DNA of 64,000 nt from Christensenella hongkongensis (GTDB lineage: Bacteria; Bacillota; Clostridia; Christensenellales; Christensenellaceae). The notes below the pieces were generated by a model, which did no database searches, was not told the DNA's origin, and saw only the letters and a program-made list of their open reading frames with translations. The position numbers and the translations under genes are program-made. The first letter of the stretch is position 1, and every line of letters begins with the position of its first letter. This document shows positions 1-8,084 of this stretch, in pieces. Location: assembly GCF_000981035.1 (NCBI RefSeq), contig NZ_LAYJ01000133.1, positions 124,094-188,093 on the forward strand. Direction: 5' to 3'.

Positions 1-3
1 AAA

Positions 4-10
4 CCTCCTT
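4..10 (-). promoter_or_regulatory. Ribosome binding site of a gene starting just left of the window
   Basis: On the minus strand a full AAGGAGG Shine-Dalgarno sequence lies within the first ten bases, so a minus-strand gene should begin a few bases beyond the left edge. It lies downstream of the M-box riboswitch and is probably its target. By analogy with other M-box genes, a magnesium transporter such as MgtE, CorA or a P-type ATPase would be expected, but none of that gene is visible. About 290 bases separate the riboswitch terminator from this site, and I see no convincing gene in them. Confidence 0.6.
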
Positions 11-298
11 TTCCGGTTTCTGCCCGGCGTTGCTGATAAACAGACACGCCGGACAAAGGTTCGTTTCAAGAAAAGGGCGTATGGCCGGAGAGGTTATAAA
101 ATGCGCTTCTCCCGGGCACGAAAAGCGGAGATGAGCCGCAGCCGCGCCGCAGGAAATAACACTGGTATCATTCGCCCCCCGGGGCCCTTGCCGTTGTTAC
201 TTCGTTCAATATCCACTTTTCTCACCCCCTGACGCTTCAAAAATGCGGGATGGAAACTGTGTCCATCCGTATGAATCGATCCTTCCGGCAGGCCAACC

Positions 299-341
299 AA
301 AAAATCCCTGCCCAAGCAAGAACGCTTTTGGCAGGGATTTC
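299..341 (-). terminator. Intrinsic terminator of the M-box expression platform
   Basis: An 11-bp perfect stem (302-312 with 330-340, AAATCCCTGCC and its complement) is followed on the minus strand by a run of six U. It lies directly after the riboswitch aptamer. The 5' part of the aptamer also contains GCAGGGAT, the same sequence as one terminator arm, which would suit a switch by alternative pairing. Confidence 0.8.
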
Positions 342-525
342 TCCACAATCAAAACAACACTGTATGCACTACCGTTCAAGCTTCAGCTTCGCAGGGCGAT
401 GTAATTGCGTTAGTCTATGCCTTGGTTTCGACATAAACTGCTGGCCCTCTCATAGTGTCTCCACTACTCCGCGGCAGCAATCCGTATCCCTGCGGTAACC
501 TCACCTACCGAAATATTCAATTCCG
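342..525 (-). ncRNA. M-box (ykoK-type) Mg2+ riboswitch
   Basis: Read on the minus strand, the RNA has the M-box hallmarks in order: TAGGTGAGG near 508-500, a GATACGG/TGCTGCC segment, GGGCCAGCAG pairing back toward CTGCC, and an ATCGCCCTGCGAAGC-like 3' part. It is followed at once by an intrinsic terminator and preceded by a near-consensus promoter. M-box RNAs sense Mg2+ and terminate transcription of Mg2+ transporter genes when Mg2+ is plentiful. The identification rests on remembered consensus segments, not a covariance search. The short plus-strand reading frame at 250-498 across it is not a gene. Confidence 0.72.
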
Positions 526-531
526 AAACCC

Positions 532-560
532 AGTATAGCGATCATTTGCTTTTTTGTCAA
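532..560 (-). promoter_or_regulatory. Sigma-A promoter of the M-box transcript
   Basis: Minus strand: TTGACA (560-555), a 17-base spacer, TATACT (537-532). This predicts a start near 525, just upstream of the riboswitch. It diverges from the aminotransferase gene. Confidence 0.8.
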
Positions 561-606
561 ATTTCCATCCGTACCGGCCCGGCGCAAAGGATTTTTGCCT
601 TCCTTG

Positions 607-635
607 TTGTAAACAAAATCTATTTGCGGTAAGAT
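607..635 (+). promoter_or_regulatory. Probable promoter of the aminotransferase gene
   Basis: TTGTAA, 17-base spacer, TAAGAT, about 40 bases ahead of the start codon. The match is moderate; it is the best candidate in the gap. Confidence 0.4.
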
Positions 636-674
636 ATCTAATGTAATAATAAACACAATAAGCGGAGGCGGAAC

Positions 675-1838
675 ATGAAATTTGCGGATAAAATGCAAGT
701 GTTCGACATGAACATTTTTTCCAAACTGGAGGATAAAAAAGCGGAGATCGCAAAAAGCGGCAGGGAGGTCATTAATCTCTCGGTGGGCACGCCGGATTTT
801 AAGCCGGACGATCATGTGATCGCAGCGCTTAAGGAAGCTGCGGGCGTTGCGGATAATTTTAAATATTCGCTTGCGGACCTGCCGGAGTTGATCGACGCAG
901 TGATTGCGTGGTATGCAAGGCGCTATGGCGTTACGCTCGAAAGAGATCAGGTGATGTCTGTGTACGGCACGCAGGAAGGGATGGCGCATGTGGCGCTGCC
1001 CATCTGCAATCCGGGCGACCTTGTGATCGCCCCGGATCCATGTTACCCTGTTTTTATGTTTGGGCCGCGTATGGCGGAGGCGGAAATCTATTATACGCCG
1101 CTCAAAAAGGAGAACGGATTCCTCATCGATTTTGACAGTATCCCGCAGGACGTGGCACAGCGGGCAAAAATGATCGTGGTGTCTTATCCAAACAACCCTG
1201 TTACCGCGCTTGCTACCTTTGAATTTTATGAAAAACTCGTGGCATGGGCCCAAAAATACGATGTGGTCGTGGTGCATGACAACGCTTATTCCGAGCTTGT
1301 GATGGACGAGGAGCCAGGGATGTCCTTTTTGAAGGTTCCGGGTGCAATGGATGTGGGTATCGAGTTTAATTCGCTGTCCAAATCGTATAACCTGACGGGC
1401 CTTCGGATTTCGTTTGCCATGGGAAATACAGAAATCATACGGAATTTCCGCTGCCTGCGTTCGCAGATCGATTATGGCATTTCCTTTCCGGTGCAAAAAG
1501 CCGCGATTGCGGCACTTAACGGTCCGCAGGATATTTTGGAGCGAAACAGGAAGGGATACCGCGAGCGCCGCGACGCGCTGTGCGGAGGGCTCAGGAGCAT
1601 TGGCTGGGACGTGCCCGATTCGCCGGGAACGATGTTTGTATGGGCGCCGCTGCCAAGTGGCTATGATAAATCATTCGATTTTGTGTTGGAATTGATGGAA
1701 AAAACGGGCGTGATCTGCGTGCCGGGCGAAAGCTTTGGGCCTGCGGGCGAGGGATTCGTACGGTTTGCGCTTGTGGCGGGCGTGCCTACAATAGAAAAAG
1801 CGGTCAGGCTGATTGCGGAAAGCGGAATCGTTCGATAA
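675..1838 (+). CDS. PLP-dependent aminotransferase, class I/II (DapL/aspartate aminotransferase-like)
   Basis: A 387-residue fold-type I aminotransferase. The start ATG has a GGAGG site eight bases upstream. Visible family marks are NLSVGTPDF near the N-terminus, SYPNNPVT for the cofactor phosphate region, HDNAYSEL, and SLSKSYNLTGLR, in which Lys236 should form the Schiff base with pyridoxal phosphate. The overall pattern resembles LL-diaminopimelate aminotransferases and related alanine/aspartate enzymes, but the substrate cannot be read from sequence. It has its own promoter and is followed by a terminator, so it is probably monocistronic and not part of the radical-enzyme operon that follows. 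A long minus-strand open frame over it is a shadow. Confidence 0.9.
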   Translation: MKFADKMQVFDMNIFSKLEDKKAEIAKSGREVINLSVGTPDFKPDDHVIAALKEAAGVADNFKYSLADLPELIDAVIAWYARRYGVTLERDQVMSVYGTQEGMAHVALPICNPGDLVIAPDPCYPVFMFGPRMAEAEIYYTPLKKENGFLIDFDSIPQDVAQRAKMIVVSYPNNPVTALATFEFYEKLVAWAQKYDVVVVHDNAYSELVMDEEPGMSFLKVPGAMDVGIEFNSLSKSYNLTGLRISFAMGNTEIIRNFRCLRSQIDYGISFPVQKAAIAALNGPQDILERNRKGYRERRDALCGGLRSIGWDVPDSPGTMFVWAPLPSGYDKSFDFVLELMEKTGVICVPGESFGPAGEGFVRFALVAGVPTIEKAVRLIAESGIVR

Positions 1839-1849
1839 TTTGTAATAAA

Positions 1850-1868
1850 GTTGGAGTTGGTTGGAATT
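1850..1868 (+). repeat. Direct repeat, copy 1 (candidate DeoR operator)
   Basis: GTTGGAGTTGGTTGGAATT recurs with one difference at 1976-1994. TTGG/TTGA half-sites recur within it at six- and four-base offsets. The second copy lies over the start of the DeoR-type regulator gene, so both may be operators for that protein. Confidence 0.4.
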
Positions 1869-1872
1869 GAAG

Positions 1873-1902
1873 GAGCAGATAGAGTATATCTGTTCTTTTT
1901 TT
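1873..1902 (+). terminator. Terminator of the aminotransferase gene
   Basis: Nine-bp stem GAGCAGATA with TATCTGTTC (one G-U pair), five-base loop, then seven T. Confidence 0.75.
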
Positions 1903-1934
1903 GTAAAAATTGCAATAAAACACAAGTTTTAATG

Positions 1935-1962
1935 TTGCAATACAATGTAAATGTGGTATAAT
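1935..1962 (+). promoter_or_regulatory. Promoter of the DeoR/glycyl radical enzyme operon
   Basis: TTGCAA, 16-base spacer, perfect TATAAT. The predicted start near 1969 falls just before the repeat at 1976-1994, so a repressor bound there would block elongation or initiation. Confidence 0.7.
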
Positions 1963-1975
1963 AACAATAGAAAAG

Positions 1976-1994
1976 GTTGGAGTTGATTGGAATT
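1976..1994 (+). repeat. Direct repeat, copy 2 (candidate DeoR operator)
   Basis: GTTGGAGTTGATTGGAATT, one base different from the copy at 1850-1868, lies between the transcription start and the regulator start codon. Confidence 0.45.
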
Positions 1995-2753
1995 ATGAAA
2001 AAATTAACGCAGGAAAGAAGAAATGAAATCGCCCAAAAGCTGCTTCTTGACGGGAAGGTAAGCGCTTCCGCGCTCGCAGAAGAATATGGCGTTTCGGCGG
2101 AGACAATCCGCAAGGATATGATTTACCTCGAGGAAAACGGCATTGCCAAAAAGGGCTACGGCGGCGCTGTGGTTGCAACAGAGCTGATGGAACCGAGCTT
2201 TCTTGAGAAGTCCGTTAAGCATCAGGATAAAAAGGCTGCGATCGCGGGAAAGGCCGCGGAGCTTGTGGCGGACGGCAGCACAGTGCTGCTTGATAACGGC
2301 AGTACAGTGCTTGCGATTGCAAAGCAGCTCATTTTGAAAAAGGATATTACGGTGTTCACCAACTCGATCAAGGTTGCACAGGTGCTCATCGATTCAGGCG
2401 TGAAGGTCTATCTGCTGGGAGGCGAGATGCGTCATACGAGCAACGCCGTCGTGGGCAGCTGGACGCTGAGGGCGCTCGCAGAGATCAGGGCGGATATTGC
2501 ATTTTTAGGGACGAGCGGATTTATGGGCCGCAAAGGGCCGTGTATCGAAAATTTCCAGGAAAGCGACGTAAAACAGGCGATGATGAAAAGCGCAAACCGT
2601 GTGATTGTCGTTGCGGACAGCAGCAAAGCGTCGAGCGATTCCATGATACAGTTCGGAACGTGGGAGGAAATGGACGCTCTTGTCACAGACAGCGATATCG
2701 ATCCGGCGGTCATAAAAGAACTGGAAAAAAAGACGGAAATCATACTGGCATAA
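1995..2753 (+). CDS. DeoR/GlpR family transcriptional regulator
   Basis: 252 residues. The N-terminus carries a DeoR winged helix (LAEEYGVSAETIRKDM as recognition region, then GGAV), followed by the sugar-phosphate-isomerase-like effector domain with DNGSTVLAIA and the late VVADSSKASSD segment. DeoR proteins usually repress sugar or polyol catabolic operons and are released by a phosphorylated intermediate. I prefer the ATG at 1995; an in-frame TTG at 1977 lacks a sensible binding site. It is ten bases from the activase gene and shares its promoter, so it probably controls the whole operon and itself through the TTGG repeats. Confidence 0.9.
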   Translation: MKKLTQERRNEIAQKLLLDGKVSASALAEEYGVSAETIRKDMIYLEENGIAKKGYGGAVVATELMEPSFLEKSVKHQDKKAAIAGKAAELVADGSTVLLDNGSTVLAIAKQLILKKDITVFTNSIKVAQVLIDSGVKVYLLGGEMRHTSNAVVGSWTLRALAEIRADIAFLGTSGFMGRKGPCIENFQESDVKQAMMKSANRVIVVADSSKASSDSMIQFGTWEEMDALVTDSDIDPAVIKELEKKTEIILA

Positions 2754-2763
2754 GGAGAAGCAT

Positions 2764-3699
2764 TTGGAACAGAAGGGAATTGTTTTCGGGATACAGCATT
2801 TTTCGATTCATGACGGCCCGGGAATCCGTACGACGGTTTTCCTGAAAGGCTGCAATATGAATTGCGCGTGGTGCCATAACCCGGAGAGTATCGCAAAAAA
2901 ACCGACGCTTGCCTATACGGACAGCAAATGTATCCGGTGCGGGGACTGCGTGCGGGTTTGCCCGCAGGTGCACAGTATCAGGGATGGAATCCATAAGATA
3001 GACAGAAGTAAGTGCACTTGCTGCGGAAGATGCGTGCAGGCCTGCTGCAAGGGGGCCCTTTCCATAATGGGCGAAGAAATGGATGCAGGCGAGGTGATCG
3101 GGGAGGCCTTAAGGGATAAACGTTACTTTGAAAGAAGCGGGGGCGGGATCACGATCTCCGGCGGAGAGCCGATGTGTCAGGCGGCGTTCACAAAAGCCCT
3201 GTGCAAAAAGGCAAAGGAAGAGGGCGTCAGTACTGCAATCGAGACAAATGGGTACGCGGATTTTTCGGAATATGAAAAGCTGCTTCCTTACGCAGACCTG
3301 TTCCTGATCGATTATAAGCTGACGGACGACGCAAAGCACAAGAAATTTACGGGCGTATCGGGGAAAAGGATACTGGAAAACCTGAAACACTTTTGCATGG
3401 CGGGAAAGCCGGTGATCCTGAGGTGTCCGGTCATACCGGGCGTCAACGATACGGATGGTCATTTCAAGGCAATCGCGTTGCTTACGAGGCAGTATCATAA
3501 CATATTGGGCTTTGAACTGATGCCCTACCATAAGCTGGGAATGTCAAAGGCAAAGCGTATCGGCGAGGAAGGCTACGAGGAATTTGAGGTTCCTGACGCC
3601 AGTACGGTGGAAAGCTGGACGGAACGGGTTTGTTCCTTCGGCGGGAGAATTTATGAAGCAGATGGTCTGGAGGTTAAAAAACATGAGCGACAGAATTGA
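2764..3699 (+). CDS. Glycyl radical enzyme activating enzyme (radical SAM, PflA family)
   Basis: 311 residues, TTG start eight bases behind AAGGAG. The radical SAM motif CxxxCxxC is Cys30, Cys34 and Cys37. An inserted ferredoxin-like domain has two four-cysteine sets (Cys56/59/62/66 and Cys84/87/90/94) for two further [4Fe-4S] clusters, as in activases of the choline lyase/glycerol dehydratase group and unlike short PFL activases. It should use S-adenosylmethionine to place a glycyl radical on its partner. The 3' end overlaps the partner gene by 17 bases, so the two are translationally linked. Confidence 0.93.
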   Translation: MEQKGIVFGIQHFSIHDGPGIRTTVFLKGCNMNCAWCHNPESIAKKPTLAYTDSKCIRCGDCVRVCPQVHSIRDGIHKIDRSKCTCCGRCVQACCKGALSIMGEEMDAGEVIGEALRDKRYFERSGGGITISGGEPMCQAAFTKALCKKAKEEGVSTAIETNGYADFSEYEKLLPYADLFLIDYKLTDDAKHKKFTGVSGKRILENLKHFCMAGKPVILRCPVIPGVNDTDGHFKAIALLTRQYHNILGFELMPYHKLGMSKAKRIGEEGYEEFEVPDASTVESWTERVCSFGGRIYEADGLEVKKHERQN

Positions 3700-6079
3700 A
3701 CAAATGAGAAAAAACATAGACGCATTAAATGACGCGGGGGTTAGAAGCACTTATTTTTATCCAATGGTTTACGAATCGCTTCAGCAGACGAAGGGCGAGC
3801 CGACGCAGATCAGGAGGGCGAAGGCAATCGCGCACCTGATGGATGAATCGCCCATCGAAGTGTTGCCATACGAGCTTCTTGTGGGAACGATGGCAGCCTT
3901 TTGCCCGGTTGCGAAAAACGTTCCGCCTTATGAGGAAACCAGGAAGGAAGCGGTACAGATTATAGAGGATTACCTGCGGCAAAAGAAACAGGGAACCGCG
4001 CAGGAAACGGTGAAAACAGGGGAGATCAAAACCTTCGAGGCGGATTTCACAACAAAGAAAAGCCGTTGGGCATTGATGAGCCGCGTACACCACGACGCAA
4101 ATATAGATTACAGCGACCTGCAGAAGCTGATTGCGGAAATGCAGGAGCAGTTTAAAGACGAGGACATCGAAAAATATGAGATCGGCAGGGAGCTGGAGCG
4201 CAGCTTTAAGATTGATTACGGCAAGGGCGTGCGCGAGGAAATAGACGCGCTGCCATGGTTTGCCGCCAATCATCTGAGCCTGAACTATGGAAGAATTGTG
4301 GAGCAGGGGCTTGGCGCGACGAAAAAGAGAATCGTGGAAAAGCTGGGCGAAGCCAAAGACGAAGAGAAAAAAGAATATTATAACGCGGCGCTGATTACGG
4401 TAGAAAGCGTTATACGCTACATCATGCGCTATGCGGACGAGCTCAAAAAGCAGAGCAAAAATGAAATGCACAGCAAAGAGCGCAGGCAGGAGCTTGCAGC
4501 AATGGCGGAAATCTGTGCAAAGGTTTCGACAGAAAAAGCGGATACCTTTTATGAGGGCGTACAGCTTGTATGGCTGCTACACATGGTGCAGAGCATATGC
4601 TGGGGCTCGGCGCTTTCCTTTGGGCGGTTTGACCAGTATCTGGCGGGGCTTTATGAAAACGATATCAAAAACGGCACGATTACAAAGGATCAGGCAAAGG
4701 AAATCCTGTGCTGTATGTGGCTTAAGGTAAATGAACCGCGCATGAGAACCGTGCAGAGCCTGACAGTCGGCGGAATTACGCCGGACGGAAAGGATGCGGC
4801 AAACAGCCTGACACGCCTGTGCCTTGAGGTCGTCAGGGAAATGAAGCTTCCGTATCCAAATGTGGGCGCGCGTATCAATAAGCTCAATCCGGAATGGCTG
4901 TACGATGAAATCGTGGATTCCATCCGCGCTGGCGGCGGACAGCCGATGATTATGAACGACGACGTTTGGATTGCGGCGCTCCGGCGTCTTGGCTATGAGG
5001 ACAAATACGCCAACGATTATTACAACATGGGATGTGTGGAAATCATGATTCCCGGCAAGCAGCCAAACTGGGGCGTGACAGATCCGATCGCATTCCCGAT
5101 GCTGATAGAAGATATCTTTACAAAATACAGGCAGGGAAGCCTGAAACTCGATACGTTTGAGGATTTTTATGCAGCTTATGTGGACGAACTCAAAGCTGCT
5201 GTCGCCGCGGACAGGAAGGAAGCGCAGGGCAAGATCGAAAACATGGCGGGCAGGTGCTTTGATCCGTTTGCGTCGCTTCTCATCGACGGCTGCATCGAGA
5301 ACGGAAAGGATATGTTCCAGGGCGGCAGCGAGATCGGCACGCACTGGTCGGTATACGCGTACGGGCTGGGCACTGCGGCGGACGCAATGGCAGCCGTGAA
5401 AAAGTTTGTATACGACGACAAAACGGTTTCAATCGCGCAAATGTCGCAAGCGCTTGAGCATAATTTTGAAGGATACGAAAAGCTGCAGGCCTTCCTCGAC
5501 ACCAAAACGCCGAGCTATGGAAACGACAAGGACGACGTAGACCTGCTTGCAAAGGATATGCTGCTGAATTTTACGGACATCGTCTTTGACCAGAACGAGC
5601 CTGGAAGCAGGGACAAATACGTTTCGACGTTGTTTGGATATTTTTTCCACATCTATCACGGAGAGATCACAGGCGCAACGCCCAACGGCAGGAGAAGAGG
5701 GGAAACCTTCAGCGACAGCATGGGGCCATCGCAGGGTAAGGACGTAAGCGGGCCGACAAGGATGCTCAATTCCGTTCTCAAGCTTAACCACGACGAGGTG
5801 ACGGGCGGTTATGCTTTGAACCTCAAGATCAACCCGGAGCTTGTGCGCGACGGCGTGGGTATCAATGCGTTAAAGGCGCTTGTAAAATCATACATCGAGG
5901 GTGGCGGCCCGCAGCTGCAGGTGAATTTTGTGGATGTGGAATCGCTTAAAAAAGCGAAGACCGAGCCGGAGAAATACAGGAACCTTATCGTGAGAATCGG
6001 CGGTTACTGCGAATATTTTGTAAATCTTGACGGATCTCTGCAGGATGAGATCATTACAAGGACAATACACGGACTGTAA
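3683..6079 (+). CDS. Glycyl radical enzyme of the PFL/glycerol dehydratase family, substrate unknown
   Basis: 798 residues from the ATG at 3683, behind GGAGG; a longer open frame upstream is not used. It has the family active site MGCVE with Cys451 as thiyl radical and Glu453 as likely general base, and the C-terminal radical loop RIGGYCEYF with Gly774 as radical carrier, ending DEIITRTIHGL. The GCVE pattern with glutamate is typical of dehydratases and lyases, not pyruvate formate-lyase itself. No microcompartment genes lie nearby, so the product is probably not a free toxic aldehyde. The next gene is a sugar/polyol-type dehydrogenase and the regulator is DeoR-like, which points to a sugar, polyol or their phosphates. 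The real substrate is open. Confidence 0.93.
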   Translation: MSDRIEQMRKNIDALNDAGVRSTYFYPMVYESLQQTKGEPTQIRRAKAIAHLMDESPIEVLPYELLVGTMAAFCPVAKNVPPYEETRKEAVQIIEDYLRQKKQGTAQETVKTGEIKTFEADFTTKKSRWALMSRVHHDANIDYSDLQKLIAEMQEQFKDEDIEKYEIGRELERSFKIDYGKGVREEIDALPWFAANHLSLNYGRIVEQGLGATKKRIVEKLGEAKDEEKKEYYNAALITVESVIRYIMRYADELKKQSKNEMHSKERRQELAAMAEICAKVSTEKADTFYEGVQLVWLLHMVQSICWGSALSFGRFDQYLAGLYENDIKNGTITKDQAKEILCCMWLKVNEPRMRTVQSLTVGGITPDGKDAANSLTRLCLEVVREMKLPYPNVGARINKLNPEWLYDEIVDSIRAGGGQPMIMNDDVWIAALRRLGYEDKYANDYYNMGCVEIMIPGKQPNWGVTDPIAFPMLIEDIFTKYRQGSLKLDTFEDFYAAYVDELKAAVAADRKEAQGKIENMAGRCFDPFASLLIDGCIENGKDMFQGGSEIGTHWSVYAYGLGTAADAMAAVKKFVYDDKTVSIAQMSQALEHNFEGYEKLQAFLDTKTPSYGNDKDDVDLLAKDMLLNFTDIVFDQNEPGSRDKYVSTLFGYFFHIYHGEITGATPNGRRRGETFSDSMGPSQGKDVSGPTRMLNSVLKLNHDEVTGGYALNLKINPELVRDGVGINALKALVKSYIEGGGPQLQVNFVDVESLKKAKTEPEKYRNLIVRIGGYCEYFVNLDGSLQDEIITRTIHGL

Positions 6080-6096
6080 TAAGGAAGGAAACGGGA

Positions 6097-7353
6097 ATGA
6101 AGGTAAAAGCGGTTAGATTATATGGGAAAAAGGATTTACGGTTTGAGGAATTCGACCTGCGGGACATCGGCCCGGATGAAATCCTTGCTAAGGTACTCAC
6201 AGACAGCCTTTGCATGTCAAGCTACAAAGCAATGTTGCAGGCAAGCGAGCACAGGTGCATTCCGGACGATATCGACAAAAACCCTGTCATCATGGGGCAC
6301 GAGCTTTCAGGCGTAATCGTAGAGGTTGGCGATCATCTCAAAGGGGCCTACAGCGTGGGAGATACCTTTGCGGTGCAGGCGAAGATGTATTTTGGAGAGC
6401 GAATCACATCGCCGGGATATTCCTATACGGAATACGGCGGAAATGCAACCCATATTATTGTCCCTGCGGAAGTCATAGAAGGCGGATACATCCTGAAATA
6501 CGACGGGGACGCACACTTTAAAGCATCGGTGGCAGAACCGATTTCCTGCCTGATTTCAGCGCTCACCTCGGCTTATCACCTTGCGGAAAACAATAAGGAT
6601 CACATTATGGGACTGAAGCAGGGCGGAAACATGGCGATCCTTGCAGGCTGCGGCCCGATGGGGCTTGGCGCGGCGGAGCTTGCGATGAATATGAAGCAAA
6701 AGCCGAAGCGCCTTGTAATTACAGACATTGACGAGAATCGCGTCCAGCGGGCTAAGAAGGTATTGAAGCCACAGAACGGCGTGGAGCTTATTTTTGCGAA
6801 TACCGCAGGAAAGGAAAATGAAGCGGAGTTCTTAAAGGGGCTTACAGGCGGCGAAGGGTTTGACGATGTGCTGATTATGGCGCCTGTGCCGGCGGTAATC
6901 GAAACAGCGGATAAAATCGCAGGGCTCGATAGCTGCCTTAACTTCTTTGCAGGCCCCACAAAGAAAGATTTTTACGCGAATATCAACTTCTATGACGTGC
7001 ATTACAACTATAAGCACATCATCGGAACATCCGGAGGGGATCTCACCGATATGAAAGAGGCTGTGCGTATGATCGAAACGAATACGATTGATCCTTCGAT
7101 CCTGATCACACATATTGGAGGGCTCAACAGCGCGGCTGAGGCGACGCTCAACCTGCCGCAGATTCCGGGCGGCAAAAAGCTGATTTACTGCAACATTGAC
7201 CTTCCTTTGACAGCGATTGACGAATTTGAGGAAAAAGGAAAAAGTGATCCGCTGTTTCAGGCGCTGCACGAAATCTGCAGCCGGAATTCCATGCTGTGGA
7301 ATAAGGAAGCGGAGGACTATCTTCTCGCACACGGAAAAGATATTATGCAATGA
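6097..7353 (+). CDS. Zinc-type medium-chain alcohol/polyol dehydrogenase (L-sorbose-1-phosphate reductase SorE-like)
   Basis: 418 residues, 17 bases after the radical enzyme, behind AAGGAAGG. The N-terminal GroES-like domain shows SLCMSSYKA (Cys at the catalytic zinc position) and MGHELSGVIVEVG; the Rossmann domain shows AGCGPMGLGAAELA followed by an acidic VITDIDENR, suggesting NAD(H). The length and the long C-terminal tail (LLAHGKDIM) fit SorE-type enzymes more than sorbitol or threonine dehydrogenases. It probably oxidises or reduces the substrate or product of the glycyl radical enzyme in the same operon. Last gene of the operon, followed by a terminator. Confidence 0.85.
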   Translation: MKVKAVRLYGKKDLRFEEFDLRDIGPDEILAKVLTDSLCMSSYKAMLQASEHRCIPDDIDKNPVIMGHELSGVIVEVGDHLKGAYSVGDTFAVQAKMYFGERITSPGYSYTEYGGNATHIIVPAEVIEGGYILKYDGDAHFKASVAEPISCLISALTSAYHLAENNKDHIMGLKQGGNMAILAGCGPMGLGAAELAMNMKQKPKRLVITDIDENRVQRAKKVLKPQNGVELIFANTAGKENEAEFLKGLTGGEGFDDVLIMAPVPAVIETADKIAGLDSCLNFFAGPTKKDFYANINFYDVHYNYKHIIGTSGGDLTDMKEAVRMIETNTIDPSILITHIGGLNSAAEATLNLPQIPGGKKLIYCNIDLPLTAIDEFEEKGKSDPLFQALHEICSRNSMLWNKEAEDYLLAHGKDIMQ

Positions 7354-7443
7354 GGAGCCCGGATGGCGATTAAATTAAAAAAACGGCAGCGGTTCTCTCC
7401 AACCGGACAAGTATGTTGAAAAGCAAAGGAGAAACAGAGCATA

Positions 7444-7476
7444 AAAAGACAGGCGGAAAGCCACCTGTCTTTTTTT
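7444..7476 (+). terminator. Terminator of the glycyl radical enzyme operon
   Basis: Stem GACAGGCGG/CCACCTGTC (one mismatch) with AAAG loop, flanked by A and T runs. Confidence 0.75.
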
Positions 7477-7616
7477 GGTTGTTATTTTTATGAATAAGTT
7501 TAACGGAAGGAAAGCGGACAGTGCATGGCAGAGAACAACGGTTTATAACCCGTCTTGCCATCTGATGAAAGCTTCTGGCTTTTCGACCGTCAGCGACAGA
7601 GACAGCCTTGCCTGTT

Positions 7617-7829
7617 TTATAGCCGTTTGCCGGTTTCTTTATCGGTAAATACTGCCTCATAGTCATAATTCAAAATATCGGCTATTTGTTTCAGGTCTTT
7701 TTCCGAAAAATTATCACGGGCCATTTTTCCACTCATTGTTGACAAACTTTTATTTAACAGTTTGGATAAATCTGTAAGTGTCATTTCGCGCTCAACTAAA
7801 AGCATTTTTATTTTTTTGCAGCAGCCAAT
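7617..7829 (-). CDS. Small XRE-family helix-turn-helix regulator with a probable non-ATG start
   Basis: A protein of about 62-70 residues that is almost all one Cro/CI helix-turn-helix (EMTLTDLSKLLNKS, then LKQIADILNYDYEAVF). The first ATG is at 7805, but the only good ribosome binding site, GAGGTG at 7840-7835, is 29 bases further up and correctly spaced (five bases) for an in-frame ATT codon at 7829-7827. That start adds IGCCKKIK, which aligns with the usual N-terminus of this group. I therefore extend the gene to 7829. Targets unknown; it stands alone between the radical-enzyme operon and the ABC operon. Confidence 0.7.
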   Translation of the reverse strand: MGCCKKIKMLLVEREMTLTDLSKLLNKSLSTMSGKMARDNFSEKDLKQIADILNYDYEAVFTDKETGKRL

Positions 7830-8003
7830 TAAATCACCTCGTTTTTCTTAATTATACGTTTATTGCCGAAGAACATCAATTAAAAAACGAATAAAATTTG
7901 GGTAATATTGAATTTGCCGTCGCCTTTATTTGGCATATACCGTAATAATAATCTGTACGAGTGGGAGAACAGAAAGCCAGCGCTTATTTTAACAAAATTA
8001 GCG

Positions 8004-8038
8004 CGGCAGGGGGTATATCTTCAGATATGCCCCTGCCG
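8004..8038 (-). terminator. Terminator of the LytTR/ABC operon
   Basis: Strong hairpin CGGCAGGGG...CCCCTGCCG with an extra TATATC/GATAT upper stem, 47 bases after the permease stop on the minus strand. The following U tract is imperfect (GCTAATTTTGTT). It could also end read-through from the opposite side. Confidence 0.6.
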
Positions 8039-8084
8039 TAAATCTGCTGTCAGTTCTATCGCACCGGAGTACAGTTTCCAGAAC

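Noticed and set aside
501-1496. 331-codon minus-strand open frame
   Set aside because: It lies fully antisense to the aminotransferase gene, has no ribosome binding site, and its His/Arg-rich composition is typical of a shadow frame.
7370-7666. 98-codon minus-strand frame between the radical-enzyme operon and the XRE gene
   Set aside because: It runs through the operon terminator and has no family resemblance or binding site.
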